Positions 24,643 to 34,099 of a DNA stretch of 47,402 nt are shown piece after piece. The notes beneath the pieces were generated by a model. The model made no database searches, was not told the DNA's origin, and saw only the letters and a program-made list of their open reading frames with translations. Made by a program: the position numbers and the translations under genes. Every line of letters begins with the position of its first letter. The stretch's first letter is position 1. Source of the stretch: Lachnospiraceae bacterium (lineage in GTDB: Bacteria > Bacillota > Clostridia > Lachnospirales > Lachnospiraceae). Location: the NCBI GenBank assembly GCA_017622875.1, contig JAGAQG010000065.1, positions 1 through 47,402 on the forward strand, written 5' to 3'.

Positions 24643-25353
24643 ATGGCAATGTTAGAGGTAAAAGACCTGCAGGTTTATTACGGAATGATCCAGGCAATCA
24701 AAGGAATTTCCTTCGAAGTTAATCAGGGTGAGGTTATTGCGCTGATCGGTGCCAATGGTGCTGGTAAGACTACCATTTTACACACAGTCACAGGACTCAT
24801 CGCACCAAAGGCAGGAAGCATTGTATTTGAAGGTCAGGATATTACAAAGGTTCCTGCACACAAGATTGTATCTATGGGGATGGCACATGTTCCGGAAGGT
24901 CGTCGTGTATTTGCACAGCTTTCTGTATACGACAACCTGAAAATGGGTGCTTATACAAGAAAAGATAAGAATGAAATTGAAGAATCTCTGGAAATGGTAT
25001 ACAAACGTTTCCCAAGACTGGAAGAAAGAAAGAATCAGATGGCAGGTACACTCTCCGGTGGTGAACAGCAGATGTTGGCTATGGGACGTGCGCTTATGAG
25101 CAAACCAAAGATCATTTTAATGGACGAACCATCCATGGGTCTTTCTCCAATCTTTGTAAATGAAATTTTTGACATCATTCAGGAAGTAAGTGCCAGCGGC
25201 ACAACGGTGCTTTTAGTAGAACAGAATGCGAAAAAAGCACTTTCCATCGCAGACAGAGCATATGTATTAGAAACAGGTACTATTGCACTGGACGGTGATG
25301 CAAAAGTCCTGATGAATGATGATTCAATTAAAAAGGCATATTTAGGGGAATAA
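24643..25353 (+). CDS. livF: Branched-chain amino acid ABC transporter ATPase LivF
   Basis: A 236-aa ATPase. It starts at 24643, where GGAGGAAAT precedes the ATG and the family N-terminus MAMLEVKDLQVYYGMIQAIKG begins; an upstream in-frame start would overlap livG. Walker A is GANGAGKTT, the signature TLSGGEQQMLAMGRAL and Walker B IILMDEPSMGLSP, followed by LVEQNAKKAL, which is typical of LivF. It pairs with LivG as the motor of the importer. It is 14 bp from the next gene. Confidence 0.95.
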   Translation: MAMLEVKDLQVYYGMIQAIKGISFEVNQGEVIALIGANGAGKTTILHTVTGLIAPKAGSIVFEGQDITKVPAHKIVSMGMAHVPEGRRVFAQLSVYDNLKMGAYTRKDKNEIEESLEMVYKRFPRLEERKNQMAGTLSGGEQQMLAMGRALMSKPKIILMDEPSMGLSPIFVNEIFDIIQEVSASGTTVLLVEQNAKKALSIADRAYVLETGTIALDGDAKVLMNDDSIKKAYLGE

Positions 25354-25367
25354 GGAGGCACACTGTA

Positions 25368-26015
25368 ATGAAGCATTTAGTCATTACAATCGCAAGACAC
25401 TTCGGAAGCGGCGGAAGAACTGTCGGAATGATGCTTGCAAAGGAACTTGGAATCAACTGCTATGACAGAGAAATCTTAAGAATGGCATCTGATGCCAGCG
25501 GTATTAATGAGACTCTGTTTGAAAAAGCAGACGAAAGACTGAAAAGCAACCTTTTCAGAATCAGCAGCAAGGTATACAAAGGACAGTTGATCACACCGGA
25601 TAAGGGTGATTTTGCTTCAAATGATAACCTGTTCAACTATCAGGCTAAAATCATTAAAGAACTTGCAGAAACAGAATCCTGCATTATTGTAGGCCGCTGT
25701 GCTGACTTCGTTTTAAAGGATAATCCTGAAATTACACGCATTTATGTATATGCTGACGAACAGTTCTGCCTGGACCGTTCCAAAGAATTCCTCGGTATGT
25801 ATGATGATGACAAAGAAGTTTTAAGACATATTGAAAAGACTGATAAATTCCGTGGAGATTACTATAAATATTACACAGGAAAGAACTGGGATGATGCCAG
25901 AAACTATGACCTGTGTTTAAACAGTGGTGTTCTCGGATTTGAAAAAACAGTAGAAGAAATCAAGGCGTACTTAAAAGTACGTTTTGGCGAAGATGTTTTA
26001 GACAATATTAAATAA
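25368..26015 (+). CDS. Cytidylate kinase-like family protein
   Basis: A 215-aa P-loop protein of the cytidylate-kinase-like family (AAA_26 type). It has ITIARHFGSGGRTVGMMLAKELG near the N-terminus, where the phosphate-binding loop is GSGGRTVG rather than the GPxGSGKS of true Cmk. It also has CYDREIL, IIVGRCADFVLKD and the RIYVYAD strand. Members of this family are widespread in Clostridia and their substrate is not established, so nucleoside monophosphate kinase activity is only inferred. It is the last gene of the liv operon, with an AGGAGG site and a terminator following. Confidence 0.82.
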   Translation: MKHLVITIARHFGSGGRTVGMMLAKELGINCYDREILRMASDASGINETLFEKADERLKSNLFRISSKVYKGQLITPDKGDFASNDNLFNYQAKIIKELAETESCIIVGRCADFVLKDNPEITRIYVYADEQFCLDRSKEFLGMYDDDKEVLRHIEKTDKFRGDYYKYYTGKNWDDARNYDLCLNSGVLGFEKTVEEIKAYLKVRFGEDVLDNIK

Positions 26016-26033
26016 TAGAAGAAAAGCTACATA

Positions 26034-26059
26034 GAGCTCGCAGTTTGCGGGCTCTTTTT
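26034..26059 (+). terminator. Intrinsic terminator of the liv operon
   Basis: A 9-bp stem with one wobble, GAGCTCGCA / TGCGGGCTC, is followed by five T residues. It ends the livHMGF and kinase-like transcript before pyrC. Confidence 0.82.
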
Positions 26060-26082
26060 CGAAATCAGGAGGAGATTGTACA

Positions 26083-27345
26083 ATGATTATTAAAAATGGT
26101 TTATTGATTGACCCTGTCAAGGAAGAGGCTTATGTGGCAGATATCAGGATTTCTGAAGGAAAGATCGCTGAGGTTGCAAAAGACATTATGACAGCGGAAA
26201 AGGAAGAAATCATAGATGTTTCAGGAAAATGTGTGGCACCGGGATTGATTGACGGGCACGTACATTTTCGTGATCCGGGACTGACTTATAAAGAGGATAT
26301 TCATACAGGCGCACTTTCCGCTGCGGCGGGAGGATTTACAACCGTTATCTGCATGGCAAACACAAAACCAGTGGTAGATAATGTAGAAACCTTAAAATAT
26401 GTTCTGGAAAAGGGCAAAGAGGAAAAAATCAATGTGCTTCAGGCTGGCGCAGTATCAAAAGGCTTTAAGGGAGAAGAACTGACGGATTTTGAAGAATTAC
26501 TTGCCAATGGAGCGACTGGACTGACTGATGATGGAATTCCTTTGAAGGACGCGGAATTTGTAAAGAAAGCAATGGAAAAAGCGAAAGAACTGGATGTTGT
26601 ATTAAGTTTTCACGAAGAGGACCCTGCGCTGATTACCAATAATGGTGTCAACCGTGGGAAAGCAAGTGAATTTTATGGTATCGGAGGTTCGCCAAAGGAA
26701 GCAGAAATCTCGCTTGTAAAAAGAGATTGTGAGCTTGCAGAAGAAACTGGTGCGAAGATCAATATTCAGCACATCAGCTCTGGAGAGGCAGTAGAGCTTG
26801 TAAGACAGGCAAAAGCAGCAGGGGCGTTCGTTTATGCTGAAGCTGCACCGCATCATTTTACTTTGACAGAAGCTGCATGTATCGAACATGGAACACTTGC
26901 AAAGATGAATCCTCCTCTTCGTACAGAAGAAGACCGGCTTGCAATCATTCAAGGTCTTCAGGACGGAACGATCGATATGATTGCTACAGATCATGCGCCT
27001 CACAGTGCAGAGGAAAAGGCAAAATCTATCACAGAGGCACCAAGCGGAATCATTGGACTTGAGACTTCTCTGGCACTGGGGATTACCAGTCTCGTAAAAC
27101 CAGGTCATTTAAGTCTTGTGGAATTGATAAAAAAAATGTCCCTGAATCCTGCCAGAATTTATGGGCTGGATAAAGGAACATTGAATGTCGGAAAAGATGC
27201 CGATCTGGTAATTTTTGATACAGAAACATGCTGGACACCGGAAAAATACTGTTCCAAAGCGACCAACACCCCATTTACCGGCAAAGAGTTATGCGGGAAA
27301 GTCTGTATGACTATCTGCGGTGGTGAGATTGCATTTAAGAGTTAG
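26083..27345 (+). CDS. pyrC: Dihydroorotase
   Basis: A 420-aa amidohydrolase of the type I dihydroorotase class, which closes carbamoyl-aspartate to dihydroorotate in pyrimidine synthesis. The zinc motif DGHVHFRDPGLTYKED lies near residues 58-73. Further zinc ligands are in LSFHEED and INIQHISS, and the catalytic aspartate is in IATDHAPHS near residue 305. The terminal NPARIYGLDKGTLNVGKDADLVIFD is also typical. An AGGAGGAG site precedes the ATG. No other pyr genes are adjacent. Its end overlaps the convergent XRE regulator by 11 bases, with no terminator between them. Confidence 0.95.
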   Translation: MIIKNGLLIDPVKEEAYVADIRISEGKIAEVAKDIMTAEKEEIIDVSGKCVAPGLIDGHVHFRDPGLTYKEDIHTGALSAAAGGFTTVICMANTKPVVDNVETLKYVLEKGKEEKINVLQAGAVSKGFKGEELTDFEELLANGATGLTDDGIPLKDAEFVKKAMEKAKELDVVLSFHEEDPALITNNGVNRGKASEFYGIGGSPKEAEISLVKRDCELAEETGAKINIQHISSGEAVELVRQAKAAGAFVYAEAAPHHFTLTEAACIEHGTLAKMNPPLRTEEDRLAIIQGLQDGTIDMIATDHAPHSAEEKAKSITEAPSGIIGLETSLALGITSLVKPGHLSLVELIKKMSLNPARIYGLDKGTLNVGKDADLVIFDTETCWTPEKYCSKATNTPFTGKELCGKVCMTICGGEIAFKS

Positions 27346-27745
27346 ATTTTACTACAACAAAATCAATCAATTTTTGACAGGCATCCTGCTCCTCTTCACT
27401 GAGAGAAAGGATGTCTGTCAGCATTTTCGCCTGTTTTGCAGTCAGTGGAATGGCAATGCCTGAAGCATTGACTGCACGATAGAGGGACCGGCTTGCAGCA
27501 TAATTTATGGACTCCTCAATCTGTCTTGTATGGCGGTAGCTGATGAGCTGATCTACAGTAATGCCATAAAATTGTGCAATCTTATGCATCGTTTCAATGT
27601 CTGGTGTCCGTTTATTATTCTCATAATTGGAATATGCCTGACTTGTAATATTCAAATAATTACTGATATCCTTTTGTTTGTATCCATGATAGATTCGAAG
27701 TTCTCTAAGAACCTCTCCGTAAGTCAATTCATAAATCTCAGACAT
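27335..27745 (-). CDS. XRE-family helix-turn-helix regulator
   Basis: A 136-aa protein. Residues 8-66 form a Cro/CI-type HTH (LRELRIYHGYKQKDISNYLNITSQAYSNYENNKRTPDIETMHKIAQFYGI). The C-terminal half is helical with no recognised ligand domain. A GAGGTG site lies upstream of the ATG. It is convergent with pyrC and divergent from the penicillin-binding protein gene at 27917. Between the latter two lies a 170-bp AT-rich region with short GAAA/TTTC dyads that could be its operator. Targets are unknown. Confidence 0.85.
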   Translation of the reverse strand: MSEIYELTYGEVLRELRIYHGYKQKDISNYLNITSQAYSNYENNKRTPDIETMHKIAQFYGITVDQLISYRHTRQIEESINYAASRSLYRAVNASGIAIPLTAKQAKMLTDILSLSEEEQDACQKLIDFVVVKSNS

Positions 27746-27783
27746 TAGAAAACACCTCGTTTTTGTTACGGATTATTATAAAC

Positions 27784-27793
27784 GAAATGTTTC
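27784..27793. promoter_or_regulatory. Short dyad in the XRE / PBP intergenic region
   Basis: GAAATGTTTC is a GAAA-N2-TTTC dyad 39 bp upstream of the XRE start. GTAT-N5-ATAC and GAAACG follow within 40 bp. These short repeats may be operators of the XRE protein, but the match is weak. Confidence 0.25.
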
Positions 27794-27864
27794 ATTGTAT
27801 GAAAAATACGAAACGAATTGAATTTGCAAAAAGAGATGATAAACAATCTGTTGACTAAATCTGG

Positions 27865-27893
27865 TTGACGCTTGTGATGAATTGTAAGATAAT
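27865..27893 (+). promoter_or_regulatory. Promoter of the class A PBP gene
   Basis: A -35 TTGACG (27865-27870) and a -10 GATAAT (27888-27893) with 17-bp spacing lie 24 bp before the start codon. A second TTGACT sits just upstream, at 27851. Confidence 0.72.
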
Positions 27894-27916
27894 AAGGGAG
27901 TGTTAAAGGAGATATT

Positions 27917-29899
27917 ATGGACGAAAATAAAAAGAAGAAAAAACAAAAAAGACATAAGAGAAAAGACCATTCCTTCTATATTATTCAGGGAGTGATTCTG
28001 TTAGCATTTCTTGCGGTTATTTTTCTGTTTGTGAAAAGCGACTATGCAGGTGGAATCTTTTCTCTTCGCCGGGAAGCGCTGGAGGCTGTAGAAAATTCTA
28101 CCATCGAGGATATGCAGGGGCAGCGTGTGGGAACGATTTATGACGCAGATGGCGGTATTATAGCAGAGCTTAAAAATGAGAGAAATATCCGTTATCTGAC
28201 TTCGGAAGAAATTCCGCAGACTGTCAAAGATGCGTTTGTCAGCATTGAAGATAAACGTTTTTATAAGCATAACGGGGTGGATTTCTTTGCATTGACTCGT
28301 GCTGTAACGAAGCTCATCAACAAAGATGCCATTACCCAGGGAGGAAGCACAATCACCCAGCAGCTTGCCAGAAATGTGTTCCTGACCCACGAGGTCAGCT
28401 GGCAGCGTAAAGTAAAGGAAATGTTTATTGCGTGGGAACTGGAGAAAAAGTACACAAAGGATGAGATTCTGGAATTCTATGTGAACAATATCTTTTATGC
28501 AAATAATTGCTACGGAATTGAGTCAGCCAGCCAGAAATATTTTGGAAAGACCATTTCAGAATGCAGTATTTCAGAAGTGGCGTTCCTCTGTGCCATTCCA
28601 AACAGCCCGAGCAGATTTGATCCATTGGAAAATAAAGAGAATACATTGGAACGCCGAGATGTAATTCTGGATGCAATGTATGATAATGATAAAATTTCCA
28701 AAGAGGAATATGAAGCGGCATTGGCAGAAACGATCACAGTAGACAGTCATAGTACGACTTATGAGCAGTCCTGGGCAAAATCTTATGTGATCCATTGTGT
28801 TGTAGAAGAGATGATGGCAGCGGATGGGTTTGAATTCCAGTATGATTTTGAACAGGTAACTGACAGGGAAGATTACGAAGAACTTTATGATGAGAAGTTT
28901 GCCGAATATCGTGAAAAGCTTTACTTATCGGGCTATCAGATCTATACATCCATTGAACCGGAACAGCAGACTGCGCTTCAAAATGCGATTGATGTGAAGC
29001 TGGAAGAGTATAATACCAAGAATACAAATGGAAGCTATGCCCTTCAGTGTGCGGCGACCTGTATTGATAATGAAACAGGACTTGTAACAGCCATTGTAGG
29101 CGGAAGAAGTCAGGAAGACGTTTCCTATGATTACAATAGAGCATATCTTAGCTCCAGACCACCAGGAAGTGCGATCAAACCGCTGGTAGTTTATACACCG
29201 CTTTTGGAACGTGGCTATACAGCAAATTCTATAGTAAATGATACGAAGGATCCGGAAGGACCAAAAAACTCAAACGGTCAGTATTCGGGAAATATTTCAT
29301 TGAGAACTGCTGTAGAAAAATCTAAAAATACAGTTGCATGGGCGAAATTTAATGAGCTGGGTGCGGAAACAGCAATGCAGTATCTTTTAGAGATGGAATT
29401 TACCGATATTATGCCGCAGGACTATACTGGTTCCTCTGCGCTTGGTGGTTTTACCAGAGGGGCAAGTACGCTGGAAATGAGTGCGGCTTATACGACCCTG
29501 GCAAACGGTGGCGTATATCGCAGACCTACCTGTATTATTCGGGTAGAAGATTCTTATGGCAATGTGGTATTTGAACCGAAAGCAGAAGAAAAGCAGGTCT
29601 ATGAGGCATCTGCAGCAGAGGCTATGACAGATATTCTGGAGGGTGTCATGACAAACGGAACTGCCAAAGGCCAGGGACTTGAGCGTATGCCTTCCGCAGG
29701 AAAAACGGGAACGACCAATGAAAATAAGGATGGCTGGTTTGCCGGCTATACGCCGTACTATACCACAAGTATCTGGGTAGGCTATGACAGTCCACGTTGG
29801 CTGAAAGGATTGACAGGAAGTGCCTATCCGGCAGAAATCTGGCATAATTTTATGGAAGAAATCCATACAGGATTACCTGTAAAGAATTTTGGAGAATAG
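27917..29899 (+). CDS. Class A penicillin-binding protein (PBP1A type)
   Basis: A 660-aa bifunctional peptidoglycan synthase. A lysine-rich cytoplasmic tail (1-20) and one transmembrane helix (about 24-42) come first. The GT51 transglycosylase domain is at about 75-255, with catalytic Glu in SIEDKRFYKHNGVD and GGSTITQQLARN. The transpeptidase domain is at about 360-640, with the serine in PGSAIKP near residue 418, SKN and KTGTT. A short segment with AGYTPYYTTSIWVGYDSP near the end is typical of PBP1A/PonA. No PASTA or FN3 tail is present. It is co-transcribed with the nth gene, whose start lies 1 bp after its stop. Confidence 0.95.
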   Translation: MDENKKKKKQKRHKRKDHSFYIIQGVILLAFLAVIFLFVKSDYAGGIFSLRREALEAVENSTIEDMQGQRVGTIYDADGGIIAELKNERNIRYLTSEEIPQTVKDAFVSIEDKRFYKHNGVDFFALTRAVTKLINKDAITQGGSTITQQLARNVFLTHEVSWQRKVKEMFIAWELEKKYTKDEILEFYVNNIFYANNCYGIESASQKYFGKTISECSISEVAFLCAIPNSPSRFDPLENKENTLERRDVILDAMYDNDKISKEEYEAALAETITVDSHSTTYEQSWAKSYVIHCVVEEMMAADGFEFQYDFEQVTDREDYEELYDEKFAEYREKLYLSGYQIYTSIEPEQQTALQNAIDVKLEEYNTKNTNGSYALQCAATCIDNETGLVTAIVGGRSQEDVSYDYNRAYLSSRPPGSAIKPLVVYTPLLERGYTANSIVNDTKDPEGPKNSNGQYSGNISLRTAVEKSKNTVAWAKFNELGAETAMQYLLEMEFTDIMPQDYTGSSALGGFTRGASTLEMSAAYTTLANGGVYRRPTCIIRVEDSYGNVVFEPKAEEKQVYEASAAEAMTDILEGVMTNGTAKGQGLERMPSAGKTGTTNENKDGWFAGYTPYYTTSIWVGYDSPRWLKGLTGSAYPAEIWHNFMEEIHTGLPVKNFGE

Positions 29900-29900
29900 A

Positions 29901-30542
29901 ATGAACAAGAAAAAACAGGCTTTAGAGATTATTGAAAGACTGAAAAATGAATACCCGGATGCGGGCTGTACCTTAGATTATGATGATGCATGGAAATTGT
30001 TAGTCAGTGTAAGATTGGCTGCTCAGTGTACAGATGCCAGAGTCAATGTGGTGGTGCAGGATCTGTATGCCAAATTTCCTACGATGGAAGCACTGGCAGA
30101 AGCGGAAGTTTCTGAAATCGAAGAAATTGTTCGTCCATGCGGTCTTGGGAAAAGTAAGGCAAAGGATATCAGTGCCTGCATGAAAATGCTTATGGAAGAT
30201 TATGGCGGAAAAGTGCCGGATGATTTTGATGCGTTATTAAAGCTTCCGGGCGTGGGCCGAAAGAGCGCCAACCTGATTATGGGGGATGTATTTGGAAAGC
30301 CTGCAATCGTAACAGATACACACTGTATCCGTCTGACGAACCGTATGGGACTTGTAGATGGCGTCAAGGAGCCAAAGAAAGTAGAAATGGCATTATGGAA
30401 GATCATTCCATCGGAAGAAGGCAGTGATTTTTGCCATCGTCTTGTTTATCATGGAAGAGATGTGTGTACGGCACGCACAAAGCCATATTGTGATAAATGC
30501 TGTCTTGCGGACATCTGTCCGAGGGTCGGCGTAGAAAAGTAA
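29901..30542 (+). CDS. nth: Endonuclease III
   Basis: A 213-aa DNA glycosylase/AP lyase of base-excision repair, removing oxidised pyrimidines. The start at 29901 has GGAG 7 bases upstream and avoids overlap with the PBP gene. The helix-hairpin-helix LPGVGRKSANLIMGDVFG holds the catalytic lysine, and IVTDTHCIRLTNRMGL holds the catalytic aspartate. The C-terminal iron-sulphur cluster is CTARTKPYC-DK-CCLADIC. The first two cysteines are separated by seven residues where E. coli Nth has six, a small variation. It ends inside a terminator shared with the convergent trpB2-like gene. Confidence 0.95.
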   Translation: MNKKKQALEIIERLKNEYPDAGCTLDYDDAWKLLVSVRLAAQCTDARVNVVVQDLYAKFPTMEALAEAEVSEIEEIVRPCGLGKSKAKDISACMKMLMEDYGGKVPDDFDALLKLPGVGRKSANLIMGDVFGKPAIVTDTHCIRLTNRMGLVDGVKEPKKVEMALWKIIPSEEGSDFCHRLVYHGRDVCTARTKPYCDKCCLADICPRVGVEK

Positions 30543-30582
30543 AAATTTAGGGGAACTGATTTTTCAGTTCCCCTAAATTTTT
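30541..30582. terminator. Bidirectional terminator between nth and the trpB2-like gene
   Basis: A 19-bp perfect inverted repeat, with arms AAAAATTTAGGGGAACTGA and TCAGTTCCCCTAAATTTTT and a TTTT loop. A-runs on one side and T-runs on the other make it work in both directions. Both convergent stop codons fall in or at the edge of the stem. Confidence 0.9.
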
Positions 30583-31957
30583 ACTCAATATATGGTAAGG
30601 ATGCAAATCCCTTGGCAAGATCTTCTTCTGTTGGAATGTAATCGCCCATTTCTCCGTCATTGAAACGCTTGTATGATACCATATCGAAATAACCTGTGCC
30701 GGTAAGACCGAATACAATGGTCTTTTCTTCGCCGGTTTCTTTACATTTCATAGCTTCATCGATTGCAACACGAATTGCATGGCTGCTTTCCGGTGCAGGG
30801 AGAATACCTTCTACTTTTGCGAACTGCTGAGCGGCTGCAAATACGGAAGTCTGCTCTACAGAAGTTGCCTGAATATAACCATCATCATATAGCTGGGAGA
30901 GTGTAGCACTCATACCATGGTAGCGAAGACCGCCAGCGTGGCTTGCAGATGGAATAAATCCGTTTCCTAAAGTATACATTTTCTGTAATGGACAAACTTT
31001 ACCGGTATCACAGTAATCGTAAGCATATTTACCACGGGTTAAGCTTGGACAGCTCTTTGGCTCTACCGCAATGATCTGATAGTCTGCTTCTCCTCTGAGC
31101 ATTTCTCCTACAAACGGGGAAATTAAACCGCCCAAGTTAGAACCGCCGCCGGCGCATCCGATAATAATGTCCGGTTTGATATCATATTTGTCAAGGGCAG
31201 CCTTTGTTTCTAAACCGATGACTGTCTGATGTAAAAGTACCTGAGAAAGTACAGAACCGAGCACATAACGGTAGCCTTCTTTGGAAGCGGCAGCTTCTAC
31301 GGCTTCGGAAATTGCACAGCCTAAGCTTCCGCTGGTTCCAGGAAATTCCTCATTGATCTTGCGCCCTACCGCTGTTTCCATGGATGGAGACGGAGTTACA
31401 TTGGCACCATAGGTTCTCATGACTTCGCGGCGGAATGGCTTCTGTTCATAGGAACATTTTACCATAAATACTTCGCAGTCCAGTCCAAAGTAGGCACATG
31501 CCATAGAAAGGGCTGTTCCCCACTGGCCTGCTCCGGTTTCCGTAGTAACCCCCTTTAAGCCCTGCTGTTTTGCGTAGTAAGCCTGCGCGATTGCGGAGTT
31601 CAATTTGTGGCTTCCAGAGGTATTGTTTCCTTCAAATTTGTAATAGATTTTTGCTGGAGTATCCAGGGCTTTTTCTAAGCAATAAGCACGTACCAATGGT
31701 GATGGACGGTACATTTTATAAAAGTCCTGAATTTCCTGTGGAATATCAATGTATGGAGTTGTTTCATCCAATTCCTGCTTTGCAAGCTCTTCACAGAAGA
31801 CTTCACTTAAATCTTCTAAAGTAACTGGTTTAAATGTCTGTGGATGTAATAGCGGCGCCGGCTTATTTTTCATATCTGCACGGACGTTATACCACTGTTT
31901 TGGCATTTCATCCTCTTCTAAATAAATTTTGTAAGGAATTTTCTTTTCTTCGTTCAT
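30581..31957 (-). CDS. trpB: TrpB2-type tryptophan synthase beta chain
   Basis: A 458-aa PLP enzyme longer than canonical TrpB (about 400), with the N-terminal extension of the TrpB2 group. The start is at 31957, since GTAGGAG is 7 bases upstream and the frame then opens MNEEKKIPYKIYLEEDEMPKQWYN. The PLP lysine is in FEGNNTSGSHKLNSAIAQAYYAK, near residue 110. Glu in ETGAGQWGTAL and the phosphate loop GCAGGGSNLGGL are also present. No trpA is adjacent. TrpB2 proteins turn indole and serine into tryptophan and may work without TrpA. A deleted paralogue with a T-box lies at 43138; this copy has no such leader. Confidence 0.92.
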   Translation of the reverse strand: MNEEKKIPYKIYLEEDEMPKQWYNVRADMKNKPAPLLHPQTFKPVTLEDLSEVFCEELAKQELDETTPYIDIPQEIQDFYKMYRPSPLVRAYCLEKALDTPAKIYYKFEGNNTSGSHKLNSAIAQAYYAKQQGLKGVTTETGAGQWGTALSMACAYFGLDCEVFMVKCSYEQKPFRREVMRTYGANVTPSPSMETAVGRKINEEFPGTSGSLGCAISEAVEAAASKEGYRYVLGSVLSQVLLHQTVIGLETKAALDKYDIKPDIIIGCAGGGSNLGGLISPFVGEMLRGEADYQIIAVEPKSCPSLTRGKYAYDYCDTGKVCPLQKMYTLGNGFIPSASHAGGLRYHGMSATLSQLYDDGYIQATSVEQTSVFAAAQQFAKVEGILPAPESSHAIRVAIDEAMKCKETGEEKTIVFGLTGTGYFDMVSYKRFNDGEMGDYIPTEEDLAKGFASLPYIE

Positions 31958-32065
31958 AATATTTCTCCTACTCATAGTTACTTTATCATACTACAGTGTG
32001 AAAGAAGCGTCAATTGAATTTTTTGTACATTTTTAATAGAAATTATGTGAAACTGCCAGATGTCG

Positions 32066-32094
32066 TTGACTTTTTGCCTTAAATTCATTAGAAT
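32066..32094 (+). promoter_or_regulatory. Promoter of the phosphoglucomutase gene
   Basis: A -35 TTGACT (32066-32071) and a -10 TAGAAT (32089-32094) are 17 bp apart. They lie about 58 bp before the start codon. Confidence 0.75.
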
Positions 32095-32152
32095 TAAATT
32101 ATTAAATAGGGGAAGTGTGTGCTTTTCCAAATATTATTAAGGGGTGTTTACA

Positions 32153-33835
32153 ATGTACTTAGAAGCTTACAAACGCTGGATGGAAACAGACTTAGAAGAC
32201 GCTGCATTAAAAGCAGAATTAGAATCCATCGAAGGAAATGATGAAGAAATTAAAGACCGTTTTGCAGTTGCATTAAAATTTGGTACAGCCGGATTACGTG
32301 GTGTATTGGGAGCTGGAACAAACCGTATGAACATTTACGTTGTTCGTCAGGCTACACAGGGTCTTGCAAACTGGGTAAAAACTCAGGGCGGAAATCAGTT
32401 AGTAGCAGTTAGTTATGATTCCCGTATTAACAGTGATGTATTTGCAAAAGAAACTGCAAAAGTTTTAGCAGCAAACGGAATCAAAGTTCGTATTTATGAC
32501 GCATTAATGCCAGTTCCAGCATTAAGCTTTGCGACACGTTACTATGAAGCAAACGCAGGTGTTATGGTTACAGCTTCTCACAACCCAGCAAAATATAACG
32601 GCTACAAAGCATATGGCCCAGACGGATGCCAGATGACAGATGACGCAGCAAACATCGTTTATGCTGAAATTCAGAAAACAGATATCTTAGAAGGTGCTAA
32701 GATCATGTCCTTCGAAGAAGGTATGGCAGCTGGTCTCATTGAATATGTTGGCGATGACTGTAAAGAAGCGCTTTACGACGCAATCAAAGCAAGAAGCGTT
32801 CGTCCAGGTCTTTGCAAAACAGCTGGTCTGAAATTAGTTTACTCTCCATTAAATGGTTCTGGTTTAGTTCCAGTTATGAGAATCTTAAACGATATCGGCA
32901 TTGATGATATTACAATCGTTCCAGAACAGAAGTATCCAGACGGAAACTTCCCAACATGCCCATATCCAAACCCGGAAATTTTCGAAGCTCTTCGTTTAGG
33001 TCTTGAATTAGCTGAAAAAGAAGGCGCTGACTTAATGTTAGCAACTGACCCTGACGCTGACCGTGTTGGTATCGCTATGAAATGCCCAGACGGATCTTAT
33101 GAACTCGTTTCTGGTAACGAAGTTGGTGCACTTCTGTTAGACTACATCTGCGCAGGACGTATCGAAAAAGGTACAATGCCAGAGAAAGCAGTTGCTGTAA
33201 AATCTCTCGTATCTACACCGCTCGCAGATGCAATCGCTGCTCACTACGGCGTAGAAATGAGAAACGTTCTTACAGGATTCAAATGGATCGGTGACCAGAT
33301 TGCGAAGCTCGAAGCAGCTGGTGAAGTAGACCGCTTCATCTTCGGTTTCGAAGAATCTTACGGCTACCTTGCAGGACCATACGTACGTGATAAGGATGCG
33401 ATCATCGGTTCTATGTTAATCTGTGAAATGGCAGCATATTACAGAAGCATTGGTTCTTCCTTAAAACAGAGAATGGAAGAAATCTATGCTCAGTATGGCC
33501 GTTATTTAAACAAAACTGACAGCTATGAATTCCCAGGACTTTCTGGTATGGATAAGATGGCAGGCATCATGAATGACTTACGCCAGAATCCATTAACAGC
33601 AATCGGTGAATATAAAGTAGTGAAAGTAATCGATTACAAGAAACCAGAAGAAACAGGACTTCCGGCAGCTGATGTACTTGTATTCAAACTTGAAGGCGGT
33701 GCAGAAGCAATCGTTCGTCCATCCGGTACAGAACCAAAAATTAAAACATATTTTACAACGTTAGGAAAAGATTTAGCAGAAGCTCAGGCACAGAAAGATG
33801 CCTTGGCAGCAGCTTTAAAACCAATCTTTTCATAA
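32153..33835 (+). CDS. Phosphoglucomutase / phosphomannomutase family protein
   Basis: A 560-aa alpha-D-phosphohexomutase with the length of PgcA-type phosphoglucomutases, interconverting glucose-1-phosphate and glucose-6-phosphate. The start at 32153 has AAGGGGTG upstream and begins MYLEAYKRWM. The phosphoserine loop is VTASHNPAKYNGYK, the metal loop LATDPDADRVG, the sugar loop GFEESYGYL and the phosphate loop RPSGTEPKIK. Codon choice is narrow, suggesting high expression. It has its own promoter and terminator and so is a single-gene unit. Mannose versus glucose preference cannot be read directly. Confidence 0.93.
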   Translation: MYLEAYKRWMETDLEDAALKAELESIEGNDEEIKDRFAVALKFGTAGLRGVLGAGTNRMNIYVVRQATQGLANWVKTQGGNQLVAVSYDSRINSDVFAKETAKVLAANGIKVRIYDALMPVPALSFATRYYEANAGVMVTASHNPAKYNGYKAYGPDGCQMTDDAANIVYAEIQKTDILEGAKIMSFEEGMAAGLIEYVGDDCKEALYDAIKARSVRPGLCKTAGLKLVYSPLNGSGLVPVMRILNDIGIDDITIVPEQKYPDGNFPTCPYPNPEIFEALRLGLELAEKEGADLMLATDPDADRVGIAMKCPDGSYELVSGNEVGALLLDYICAGRIEKGTMPEKAVAVKSLVSTPLADAIAAHYGVEMRNVLTGFKWIGDQIAKLEAAGEVDRFIFGFEESYGYLAGPYVRDKDAIIGSMLICEMAAYYRSIGSSLKQRMEEIYAQYGRYLNKTDSYEFPGLSGMDKMAGIMNDLRQNPLTAIGEYKVVKVIDYKKPEETGLPAADVLVFKLEGGAEAIVRPSGTEPKIKTYFTTLGKDLAEAQAQKDALAAALKPIFS

Positions 33836-33853
33836 GATTTGTTCAAAAATCAG

Positions 33854-33887
33854 GCGGATTCCTCAGCAGGGGAATCCGCTTTTTTTA
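33854..33887 (+). terminator. Intrinsic terminator after phosphoglucomutase
   Basis: A 9-bp stem, GCGGATTCC / GGAATCCGC, is followed by eight T residues, 19 bp after the stop codon. Confidence 0.88.
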
Positions 33888-34099
33888 GAAATTATTTTAT
33901 GCATTCTGTATAATTTAGGTAAAAAAAGTATGTTTAGGCTAGATAATATGGATACTAAGTGTTATACTTAAGCTTGTAGTAATAGTAGACCTAGGTGTTT
34001 GTCTATAGTTGCATTTTTCTTCAATGTGCAGAGGCTGAAAAACAGTAAAGATTGGCAAATACAAGGCTTACAAATCAATTTCATAAGGAAGGTGAGAAA
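33888..34099 (+). other. Leader region of the rnfC2-metV-metF cluster
   Basis: This 210-bp stretch holds no gene I can support. A TATAAT at about 33909-33914 and several AT-rich boxes could be promoters, but none has a good -35. No riboswitch fold was recognised. The coding region begins at TTG 34100. Confidence 0.4.
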